DNA from: Phycisphaerales bacterium
GTDB taxonomy: Bacteria > Planctomycetota > Phycisphaerae > Tepidisphaerales > Tepidisphaeraceae
Assembly (NCBI GenBank): GCA_020847375.1
Contig: JADLCB010000003.1
Coordinates: 310,001-374,000 of the forward strand
Direction: 5' to 3'
DNA length: 64,000 bases
The notes below the pieces were generated by a model, which was not told the origin of the DNA, did no database searches, and saw only the letters and a list, made by a program, of their open reading frames with translations. This document shows positions 18,158 through 26,009 of the stretch, piece after piece; the stretch's first letter is position 1; each line of letters starts with the position of its first letter. The position numbers were made by a program, and so were the translations under genes.

Positions 18158-19417
18158 ATGGCTACCTATGCATTTGAAGCGATGAATTCGTCGGGTCAGG
18201 AAGTGAAGGATGAGGTCGAGGCGGGTTCTTCAGAAGAAGCGATTGCCAAGATTCGCTCCAAGGGATATTTCCCGACCCGCGTTCGCGAAAAAGCAGCCAA
18301 AAAGCGCGTAACCAAAAAGGCCGGCGCTGAGACCGCAGCTGCCCCGACGCGCAAAATGCCGATTTCCTTCGGCAAGGTGTCGCGCAAGCAGTTGGTGACG
18401 TTCACCCGTCAGCTCAGCACACTGCAGGATGCCGGTCTGCCGATTTTGCGTTCGTTGCAGATTCTGGAAACCCAGCAGAAACCGGGTTTGCTCAAGGCGA
18501 TCATCGGCGGTGTGGCGGATGACGTGGAAGGTGGTAACAGCCTGTCCGATGCGATGAGCCGTTATCCCAAGGCGTTTGATAAACTGTACGTCAACATGAT
18601 CAACGCCGGTGAAGCCGGTGGTGTGCTGGATTTGATCCTTTCGCGTCTGGCGGATTTCATGGAAAAGGCCGCGCGACTGAAGAAAAAAGTTGTCGGTGCC
18701 ATGATTTACCCCGCCGTGGTTATCTCCATCGCCGTGGGTATCGTGTCGATGATCATGATTTTCGTGATCCCCAAGTTTGAGCAGATCTTCAGCGATTTCA
18801 ACGTCAAGCTCCCCGGGGTGACGCAACTGCTGCTGTCGATCAGCCGCTGGTTTGCCAATGATTATGGCTGGGCGTATATCGTCTGCTTCCCCATTGTCTG
18901 GATGTTGATCATCCGCCTGATCAAGATGAGCGATGGCGGGCGCTATGGGGTGGACGTGGCCAAGCTCAAGATTCCGATTCTGGGCGGAATTTTGTCCAAG
19001 ACCGCCATTGCCCGTTTCACCCGTACGCTGGGCACGCTGATCAGTGCCGGTGTGCCCATTCTCGATGCCATCAACATCACCCGCGAAACCAGCGGTAATG
19101 AGGTTTACAGCCGGGCGCTGATGAAAGTGCATGATGCCATCCGCGAAGGTGAATCGATGGCCGATCCGCTGCGCGCCACCAAGGTCTGCGACGCCATTGT
19201 GATCAACATGATTGACGTTGGTGAGGAAGTCGGCGACCTGGACAAGATGCTGATGAAGATTGCCGACAACTACGACAGCGACGTGGACGTGATGGTCAGC
19301 TCGCTGGTGAGTATTCTCGAACCGGTGATGGTGGTGATGCTGGGTGTGATCGTCGGTTTTATCGTGATCGCCTTGTTTGCCCCGATGATCTCGCTGATCG
19401 AAAGCGTGTCGGGTTGA
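18158..19417 (+). CDS. Type II secretion/type IV pilus inner-membrane platform protein (GspF/PilC)
   Basis: The platform protein on which pseudopilins are assembled. The 419-residue product has a short N-terminal cytoplasmic region (MATYAFEAMNSSGQEV), a Lys/Ala-rich linker, and two T2SSF domains (about residues 80-205 and 285-405) with membrane segments near 180-205, 230-255 and 385-410. Conserved turns such as FTRQLSTLQDAGLPILRSL and FTRTLGTLISAGVPILDAI mark each repeat. The ATG at 18158 (MATYAFEA) is preferred over the GTG at 18143. It starts an eight-gene run of pilin-like genes; no ATPase or secretin is in the window. Confidence 0.9.
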   Translation: MATYAFEAMNSSGQEVKDEVEAGSSEEAIAKIRSKGYFPTRVREKAAKKRVTKKAGAETAAAPTRKMPISFGKVSRKQLVTFTRQLSTLQDAGLPILRSLQILETQQKPGLLKAIIGGVADDVEGGNSLSDAMSRYPKAFDKLYVNMINAGEAGGVLDLILSRLADFMEKAARLKKKVVGAMIYPAVVISIAVGIVSMIMIFVIPKFEQIFSDFNVKLPGVTQLLLSISRWFANDYGWAYIVCFPIVWMLIIRLIKMSDGGRYGVDVAKLKIPILGGILSKTAIARFTRTLGTLISAGVPILDAINITRETSGNEVYSRALMKVHDAIREGESMADPLRATKVCDAIVINMIDVGEEVGDLDKMLMKIADNYDSDVDVMVSSLVSILEPVMVVMLGVIVGFIVIALFAPMISLIESVSG

Positions 19418-19470
19418 AATCAGATGGATGAACCAGCCGGCGTCGCCGGTGAGAATCAATGAGGAAACAC

Positions 19471-20355
19471 ATGCCCAACCGTACGAGCCGTATTGCAGGT
19501 TTCAGCCTGATCGAGCTGCTGGTGGTGATCGGAATCATCGTCATCCTGATCGGTATTCTGATCCCGACCATCGCCGGCGTGCGCCGCTCGGCGTGGGCTG
19601 CCGATACGAAAAACCTGATCAGCCAGATGTCCAGCGCCATCGAGCGCTATTATCAGGAGCATCACGCCTATCCGGGGATTTTCAGTAATAGGCAGATCGC
19701 CACGGGTGTTAGGATTAACGGTACGACATTTGAGACGGGAGCAGCTGACAAAATCACCATGACCGAGAATATGATGCTCTCCCTGGTGGGGGGGACGAAG
19801 TTTAACGGAAGTGCTCTGTCGGGACTTGACTACGATGTTGATGCGCTGCGGCAGTCGCGCGGTGTGGTCAGCGCCAACCCTGCCAACCCCAAGCGCTATG
19901 CAGCCTATATGAATGTCACAGATAAGATGCTCAGCCCGGGATCGGCCACAGACTTGCTACAGTGCGCCGGCATGCACGATTCCATAATTCCGGAGATTCT
20001 GGATACCTGGCCGCTGGATGATCAGTTACCGGTTATTTACCTGCGGGCCAATGTCGGGGCACCGGGGATTATTTCTGATGCTGGTGCTCCGGCCGATTAT
20101 CAGTACGACCTGGCGTTTATCACACCCTATTTGCGGGCAGGCAAGGACGGCCTGAGTGGTCTTGGCGCCTATGGTGATCCGGTTGATGACACCGCCCGCG
20201 CCAACGCAATCAGTTATTTTGCTCATCCTTCGGTGGGAGCGACCAACAACGCGAGCGGCACGCCGCGGGAAAAAGATCGTTTTGTGTTGATTGCTGCGGG
20301 TAAAGACCGGATTTACGGAACCAAGGATGACATTGTGAATTGGGGGAGCCGCTAG
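19471..20355 (+). CDS. GspG-like pseudopilin 1
   Basis: A class III signal peptide at the N-terminus: leader MPNRTSRIAG, cleavage before FSLIELLVVIGIIVILIG with the conserved Glu at +5. The globular part (to residue 294) ends in AAGKDRIYGTKDDIVNW, close to the calcium-loop terminus of GspG major pseudopilins. GAGGAAA just upstream supports the ATG at 19471 over 19459. It is probably part of the secretion pseudopilus; major versus minor status is not known. Confidence 0.78.
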   Translation: MPNRTSRIAGFSLIELLVVIGIIVILIGILIPTIAGVRRSAWAADTKNLISQMSSAIERYYQEHHAYPGIFSNRQIATGVRINGTTFETGAADKITMTENMMLSLVGGTKFNGSALSGLDYDVDALRQSRGVVSANPANPKRYAAYMNVTDKMLSPGSATDLLQCAGMHDSIIPEILDTWPLDDQLPVIYLRANVGAPGIISDAGAPADYQYDLAFITPYLRAGKDGLSGLGAYGDPVDDTARANAISYFAHPSVGATNNASGTPREKDRFVLIAAGKDRIYGTKDDIVNWGSR

Positions 20356-21188
20356 TGACGCCACGACAAGTCCAGATTGAGCGCGGTTGTCCTGCGCTGG
20401 TTTTACCAGTCGCTGAGGGTTGGCGTAGGCGCATTGGTCGGGCTTGTAATGGAGCGAATGCAGCCGAAAAAAGTGCCTTTACGCTGATCGAAATGCTGGT
20501 GGTGATCGGGATCATCGTTTTGCTGGTGGGCCTGACGTTTCCCATTGTGATAGGCAGCCGAGGAAAGGCGGAGATTGCCAAGGTGCGCATGACGATGCAG
20601 ATGATTTCCACCGCGCTGGAGCAATACCGGCATGAGCTGGGGGATTACCCGCGATTTATGGATTCAGGGGCGGGTGATTATCGCGGGGCAATCCTTCTGG
20701 CGCGGGCGCTGGTGGGACCAGGGCCGAAAGATGGGGGCAACAGTCTTGGGCAGGATGGTGCCGATGGCCCGGGCTTTCGTGCCCGTCGCGTTGGCGACCC
20801 CGAGACCGGACAGGCGGTAGGCCAGGTTTACGGGCCTTATCTGAAAGCCGATGCCCTGCAGATCAGCAGCAACCCAGCCAATCCTGACGCGGGTATCACC
20901 GATCCAACCCAGCCGATGCTGTTTGATGCAATACCGTCGGTGGTGCTTTATTTCCCCGCCCGGCGCAGCAAACCGGATTTGACCAATATCGATGCGTATG
21001 TGAACTCGAATAATCAGGCGCTGTATAACCAACAGGACAATACAATACTGCCACTGGCTGACATGCGCAGACTTCTGGCGGGGACTTCAGGTAACGAGCG
21101 GAAATATACCGGGCCGTTTTTGCTCTGGAGCGCTGGACCTGACGGGACGTTTGGTACGAGCGACGACATCACGAATTTCAACGAATGA
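20355..21188 (+). CDS. GspG-like pseudopilin 2
   Basis: A prepilin-type N-terminal methylation motif, FTLIEMLVVIGIIVLLVGLT, is preceded by Ala rather than Gly at the cleavage site (EKSA). The GTG at 20355 overlaps the upstream TAG by one base and sits seven bases after GGGGGAG, so translation is coupled; this gives a 41-residue leader. The C-terminal WSAGPDGTFGTSDDI repeats the loop seen in its neighbours. The soluble domain shows no further recognised motif. Confidence 0.72.
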   Translation: MTPRQVQIERGCPALVLPVAEGWRRRIGRACNGANAAEKSAFTLIEMLVVIGIIVLLVGLTFPIVIGSRGKAEIAKVRMTMQMISTALEQYRHELGDYPRFMDSGAGDYRGAILLARALVGPGPKDGGNSLGQDGADGPGFRARRVGDPETGQAVGQVYGPYLKADALQISSNPANPDAGITDPTQPMLFDAIPSVVLYFPARRSKPDLTNIDAYVNSNNQALYNQQDNTILPLADMRRLLAGTSGNERKYTGPFLLWSAGPDGTFGTSDDITNFNE

Positions 21189-21769
21189 ATAAGTGGCGTG
21201 GTCTCAATGTCGATCGGATCAGCCGTGCGCGGGCGTTTACCCTGGTTGAAGTCTTCGTGGTGATGGCGCTGTTGCTGATCGTGATGGGTTTGATGGTTGG
21301 TCTGGCGCGTTATGTGCGCAATCGGGCGGCATCGGATTTGACGCGCGATCTGCTGGTTCGGCTGGATCATGCCATGGCGCAATACGCCCAGCGAAATGGT
21401 GGTGCGCTGCCACCGGTGGGTTTCCCGCCGGCTGAACTGGATGAACCCACGATCGATCGTTGGGCGCTGGCAGCCAATATCCAACTGACGCGGAGTCTAA
21501 GCCGGGAAATTAAATTGACGGATGGTGTGCTGAATCAATTGCCGGTATTTATCTACGATCAACGGATGATTCGTGATAGCTGGGACACGCCGATCCTGTT
21601 TCTGCCGCGGCAGCATCCGCAGTTGGGCCTGGCGTCGGGTGATCGTTATTTTTTCGTCTCGGCCGGCCCGGATCGGTGGTTTTTGACCCGCAGCGATAAT
21701 CTGTACAGTTATGACCTTACCGCCCAGGATTCGCCATCGGCGCCAAAGCCTTTTACCAACAGCCCCTGA
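21185..21769 (+). CDS. Pseudopilin 3
   Basis: A 194-residue prepilin-like protein: leader of 17 residues ending in RARA, then FTLVEVFVVMALLLIVMGLM. The cleavage site again has Ala at -1. The tail FFVSAGPDRWFLTRSDNLYS is a degenerate version of the Asp-rich loop of its neighbours. The ATG overlaps the preceding stop (ATGA), indicating coupling. It probably contributes a minor subunit to the pseudopilus. Confidence 0.72.
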   Translation: MNKWRGLNVDRISRARAFTLVEVFVVMALLLIVMGLMVGLARYVRNRAASDLTRDLLVRLDHAMAQYAQRNGGALPPVGFPPAELDEPTIDRWALAANIQLTRSLSREIKLTDGVLNQLPVFIYDQRMIRDSWDTPILFLPRQHPQLGLASGDRYFFVSAGPDRWFLTRSDNLYSYDLTAQDSPSAPKPFTNSP

Positions 21770-21854
21770 GGCCCGCTTGCTGATTGCAGCACTTGAGCAA
21801 TGGACAAGATGAATAATACCGTTGAGCTGGCCCGGGCATGACAAGGATTATGTG

Positions 21855-22559
21855 ATGAGTAAAAACAAAGCGTTCACCCTCATCGAAATCATCATGGTGA
21901 TGGCGATCATCATCATTCTGATGAGCATGCTCTTTGTGGGGATGAAATATATCAGTGCCTCGAGCAAGGAAAAAGCGACGCGCGTTACCCTGGCTAACGC
22001 GGTAAGCCTGTTGAATGAATACGAACAGACCGCAGGGTTGTCGCGCCTGCCCACTGGTGCGGCCGTGGTACCAGCAGGTCTGGTTTTCGATGGTGCCGGG
22101 CGCGATGCGGCAGCGATCCAGGGAACAGCGCTGGTCTTTGCCGCGCTGCGGTCGGTACCAGCCGTTTCCAGCATGATGGATAAACTGCCGGCGGATCAAC
22201 TGACGAACATTAACGATAGCAGTAACGTATCGATTGCCCCGATCCTTCTGGATGCGTGGGATAATCCCATTATCATTGTTCCGCCACCCAATATCGATCC
22301 GACCTTTGTTGCTTCCAATTTGGCTGATTGTTACGGGCTTGTGGGGGTGAAGGTCGATGGACAGGCGGGCTTGCGGGTGGTGAATCCGGGCGGAGTGGAT
22401 TTGCCCGGGCCGCCCGCGCGTAATTTGTATCCGACGGCAGCCATGTCGTCTGACCAGCAGATTGCGCGGTTGCGGCATTTCCGGCCATTTTTTGTTTCGG
22501 CTGGGCCGGATGGTGATTTCAGCACGCATGATGACAACATCTATTCGTTTGAGAATTGA
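21855..22559 (+). CDS. Pseudopilin 4
   Basis: A 234-residue protein with a very short leader, MSKNKA, then FTLIEIIMVMAIIIILMSML. Ala is again at -1. The C-terminus FFVSAGPDGDFSTHDDNIYSF matches the loop of pseudopilins 1-3. AAGGA eight bases upstream supports the ATG at 21855; an in-frame ATG at 21822 would add 11 residues. It may be a paralogue of the preceding genes that arose by duplication. Confidence 0.72.
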   Translation: MSKNKAFTLIEIIMVMAIIIILMSMLFVGMKYISASSKEKATRVTLANAVSLLNEYEQTAGLSRLPTGAAVVPAGLVFDGAGRDAAAIQGTALVFAALRSVPAVSSMMDKLPADQLTNINDSSNVSIAPILLDAWDNPIIIVPPPNIDPTFVASNLADCYGLVGVKVDGQAGLRVVNPGGVDLPGPPARNLYPTAAMSSDQQIARLRHFRPFFVSAGPDGDFSTHDDNIYSFEN

Positions 22560-22616
22560 TGTTCCTTCCCTGATGGCTGACTGTCTTCCGGAGTGGAGCA
22601 AGACAGGAGCGCTTTT

Positions 22617-23426
22617 GTGGCAGTTTGGCCGGTGAGTTTAGCCGTTGTATCCGCTGGGCGCTGCGCCCCCAGGCGAATGAGTCCGTCGATGCAGCGCCTG
22701 CCTGTGCGCGGTTTTACGTTGATCGAACTGGTGATCACGCTGGGCATTATTGTATTGCTGCTGGCGGTTGCGACGCCGGCGCTGAATCTGCTGTCGGGTC
22801 AGCGCAGTTTGGAATCAGCGCAGAATCAGATCGCGGCGGAGCTGGGGGTGGTTCGGGCGCGGGTGTTGTCGCTGCAGCGCGATGGGGGATTGATTTTTTA
22901 TCTGGATCAGGCGACGAACCGGGTTGCCATGCGTTATGTCAGCGCGGTTGAGGCGCTGTCGGCCGTGGGGCTGGTGCGCCGCATCGAGCTGGTGGCTGGT
23001 TTCGATGCAACGCTGCTGCCGGAGGGTGTGGCGATGCAGTTTTTGTATCCGGGCAATGTCGCCGGTGGTTTGCAGAGCCAGCATCGTTACACCGGTTTTA
23101 ACCGGTTGGAGGCAGCGCCGAACAAGTCAGTGGCGTTTGGGGGCGTGGTGCTGTTTGATGCCCGCGGGCGGGTGATGGTTACGCCGTATCTGCTGGGCGA
23201 TAGTCCGGTCATGGATGATTTGTTCGGCACGGCCAGCGCAACGCAAAGCGTGCGGCGGTCGGAGCTGGGGATGGTGTTGATGGATCGCGCCAGTTTTACC
23301 AGCCGGTTTGATCTGGGGGAAAATCTGGATGATTACGACGGGCAGGAGCAGGCGGAGGAAACGTGGCTGGATGAAAATGGCCGCCTGATCCTGCTGAATC
23401 GGTATAACGGAACCTTCCTTGAATGA
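22617..23426 (+). CDS. GspH-like minor pseudopilin
   Basis: PVRG then FTLIELVITLGIIVLLLAVATPAL is a canonical class III signal with Gly at -1. The following region (AELGVVRARVLSLQRDGGLIFY) matches GspH/FimT, which sits near the pseudopilus tip. GTG at 22617 has a strong AGGAG seven bases upstream and gives a 32-residue leader; ATG at 22677 gives a more usual 12-residue leader and is the alternative. The gene overlaps the next by four bases. Confidence 0.75.
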   Translation: MAVWPVSLAVVSAGRCAPRRMSPSMQRLPVRGFTLIELVITLGIIVLLLAVATPALNLLSGQRSLESAQNQIAAELGVVRARVLSLQRDGGLIFYLDQATNRVAMRYVSAVEALSAVGLVRRIELVAGFDATLLPEGVAMQFLYPGNVAGGLQSQHRYTGFNRLEAAPNKSVAFGGVVLFDARGRVMVTPYLLGDSPVMDDLFGTASATQSVRRSELGMVLMDRASFTSRFDLGENLDDYDGQEQAEETWLDENGRLILLNRYNGTFLE

Positions 23427-24385
23427 AAGAATCATCAGCGCATGAGAAAATCATCGATCGATTGATGCGCGGGAGTTGGCAGTTGGCAGCTCATCACGGA
23501 ATAAACCCGATACTTGTCACAGCACCCGGTGGCCAGCGCCGCAGGGGAGGCTGGGCTGGCTGGTGCGCCGGCGGGGATCGTGGCGGTTTTACGTTGATCG
23601 AGGTGATGTTTGCCGTCATCCTGCTGGGGATTGGGTTCATCATGGTCGCCGCGATGTTTCCGGTGGCGATTCAGCAGAGCCGGGGCAGCAGCGAAGAGAC
23701 GGCTGCATCGATCGTGGCGCGCAGTGCGATGGTTCAGCTAAGCCAGGTGGCGCGCGAAAACACCATGCCGGTTGGGGCGATGGGCATGCCGACATTTTCA
23801 CCCCCGCTTTGGCTGGCGACGCGCGGTGATGCGATTGATCAGAGCGATCCGCGCTATGCGTGGGTGGCGCTGTATGCCCGCAAGGACCGATCATCGACGG
23901 CGCAGGTGTATATCTTTGTGTTGCAGGCGCGCAATCATTCGCAATTCAATTTGAACGACATTGAACCGAAAGTGCCGGTGACGGGTGATGCCTGGCCGGC
24001 CAGCATCCAGCCCAAGCTGGTGCATATTGTCGCGCAGCAGGGTACGCCCAATGACCGGATCTGGGTGCTGGATGAAAACGATCAGCCCATGCCGGCCGCA
24101 GCGCCGGGGGCATATATCCTCAGCCGCGACACCGGACGATTGATGCGCCTGGGGCGGAGCATCAGTCTGGCTGATGGTTTGTGGGAGCTGGCGGCGGGAA
24201 ATGATTTACCGCCCGATGCAGCCAATATCGTTCCGCTACCGCCGGACAACAATCCGCGCCTGGCGTACATGGTTGGCCGGGGTTATGACCCGGATACGCC
24301 CGGGCGCAATCTGACCAGTCCGCCGCAGTTTAATGGCGCAGCCATGGATATCGCCGTCTTTACCGGTTTTGTGAAGGTGAAGTAA
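23423..24385 (+). CDS. GspI/PilV-like minor pseudopilin
   Basis: After an exceptionally long leader (55 residues, ending WCAGGDRGG) comes FTLIEVMFAVILLGIGFIMV, the methylation motif of GspI/PilV-type minor pseudopilins. The ATG overlaps the preceding stop as ATGA. The start could in principle lie further in, but no in-frame ATG sits close to the motif. The remaining ectodomain (to residue 320) is not recognised beyond its position in an H-I-J-K order. Confidence 0.72.
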   Translation: MKESSAHEKIIDRLMRGSWQLAAHHGINPILVTAPGGQRRRGGWAGWCAGGDRGGFTLIEVMFAVILLGIGFIMVAAMFPVAIQQSRGSSEETAASIVARSAMVQLSQVARENTMPVGAMGMPTFSPPLWLATRGDAIDQSDPRYAWVALYARKDRSSTAQVYIFVLQARNHSQFNLNDIEPKVPVTGDAWPASIQPKLVHIVAQQGTPNDRIWVLDENDQPMPAAAPGAYILSRDTGRLMRLGRSISLADGLWELAAGNDLPPDAANIVPLPPDNNPRLAYMVGRGYDPDTPGRNLTSPPQFNGAAMDIAVFTGFVKVK

Positions 24386-25962
24386 TGCAGCTATTGCCGA
24401 TGTTGGCCAATCTGTTGTCACGCGCCCGTCTAATCGGCCGGGTTGGGGGCGATGATTATCACCGCTGCCGGCGTGGACATGGTTTCACGCTGGTCGAGGT
24501 GATGATTGCCATTGCCCTGGTGCTGGTTCTGATACTGGGTGCGACGCAGGTGTTTCGACTGACCAGCCAGACAGTGTCATCCGCCCAGGCGCTGCAGGTG
24601 GTGATGCGTGATGCCCGGGCGGCGGAAACAACCATGGTGGCCGACAGTCATTCGATGGTTTCCAGCACCGATCAACCCGCGCTGATGATCTGGAGTCAGC
24701 GCACGTACGCCTTTTTGAACGAAAACGAGGAAGAGGCTGATCTGGATAAACATCCCGAGACGGTTGATCACGATAATGGCGTTGAGGGCGACAGCCCGGG
24801 CGAGTGGATCGCGCCGGCGTTTTACGGCAATCGCAATCATCGAACCGACATTCTCTCCTTTTTTGCCAACGGGCAATTTCGTCGCCAGACCAGTAACAAC
24901 AATGACGAGCTGATCAGCCCCGGTGTCAGTATCGAGGCGTGGATCAATTACGGCCATTTGCTGGTTCCGCGTCCGGCGGAGGCGGCCATCCCGCCCAGCC
25001 CGAATGGGACGTGGATTCCCCTGCCCAGCGACAGCAGTGACCCAGCCTATGGACAGCGCTACGCGGGGAACTGGATTCTGGGGCGCAATGTGATCCTGCT
25101 GGACAACGCGGCAGCCGGCGCAATAGCGCGCAGTCCGGGGGACAATCTTTCACCGCTGCGCCCGGTCTCGACCGGGCCGGGCGGTGTTCAGCTCTGGACC
25201 AGCCGTTACGATGTGGCCAACACCAGCGTGCGCGATTATTTCACCGCGATTCTCAATGCCCCGAATGACTGGTATCGCGGAGCGCTGCTCTTTCGTTTTC
25301 AGGCTGATCCGCAGCCGAATCCCGCCGGCGGATATGATGCCGGCGAAGTGGCCCGAACCACGCCGATATTTTTACGCAACTGCACGGGCTTTGCCGTCGA
25401 GTATGCCGGTGATTTTCTCGGTCAGTATGAACAGAAGGATTATCCGTCTGATCCGAGCAAGTGGGGCGCGGTCTACAGCGTGTATACGATGACCGACAAG
25501 GGGACTGACGGGCAGATCGACTATTATTATGATCCGCCCAACGCGGCGGATGCGGTAAAAAAAATACGCTGGTACGGACTGCCGCGCGATACCAATGGCG
25601 ATGGGGCGATTAATTATGTTGACGTGATTCCGTTGCGTGATTTGTGGGAGCTGGTTTATAAAAATTTGACGCCGGCGGATGATCCGGATGGCCGGGTCGG
25701 CCCGCAGGCGCCGTTTGAAAAATTCCCCGGCGATGTCTACCCCGACGCGACCATGCCGGTCAATGTGAGCACCGGTGAGCATCTGCCCAATCTGGGTTAT
25801 CTTGATCCATCGGCGGGGTTGCGTCCCAGCGATGCGTATTTGTGTGTCTGGGGGCCGACGGATCGCAAACCGTCCATGATCCGCGTGACACTGTTTTTGA
25901 ATGATCCGAACAACCGCCTGAGTGAAGGGCAGATATTTCAGTACGTCATGAAAGTGCCGTAG
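24385..25962 (+). CDS. GspJ/PilW-like minor pseudopilin
   Basis: A 525-residue protein with leader ending RRGHG and motif FTLVEVMIAIALVLVLILGATQVF, followed by a helix rich in Ser/Thr/Gln (TSQTVSSAQALQVVMRDARA). This is the GspJ/PilW arrangement, but the ectodomain is more than twice the usual size. The start codon shares bases with the previous stop (TAATG), indicating coupling. A short Asp-rich stretch (DTNGDGAINYVDVIPL near residue 410) looks like a calcium-binding or dockerin-like loop. Confidence 0.72.
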   Translation: MQLLPMLANLLSRARLIGRVGGDDYHRCRRGHGFTLVEVMIAIALVLVLILGATQVFRLTSQTVSSAQALQVVMRDARAAETTMVADSHSMVSSTDQPALMIWSQRTYAFLNENEEEADLDKHPETVDHDNGVEGDSPGEWIAPAFYGNRNHRTDILSFFANGQFRRQTSNNNDELISPGVSIEAWINYGHLLVPRPAEAAIPPSPNGTWIPLPSDSSDPAYGQRYAGNWILGRNVILLDNAAAGAIARSPGDNLSPLRPVSTGPGGVQLWTSRYDVANTSVRDYFTAILNAPNDWYRGALLFRFQADPQPNPAGGYDAGEVARTTPIFLRNCTGFAVEYAGDFLGQYEQKDYPSDPSKWGAVYSVYTMTDKGTDGQIDYYYDPPNAADAVKKIRWYGLPRDTNGDGAINYVDVIPLRDLWELVYKNLTPADDPDGRVGPQAPFEKFPGDVYPDATMPVNVSTGEHLPNLGYLDPSAGLRPSDAYLCVWGPTDRKPSMIRVTLFLNDPNNRLSEGQIFQYVMKVP

Positions 25963-26009
25963 AGGCCGAACGCAAATGACGGGCTGACCGGTTCGGGCGA
26001 TGCCGACCG

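Noticed and set aside
18230..19459. A 409-codon His-rich reading frame on the minus strand opposite the GspF gene
   Set aside because: It is a shadow of the GspF gene; its His/Asp-rich composition comes from reading GC-rich codons in reverse.
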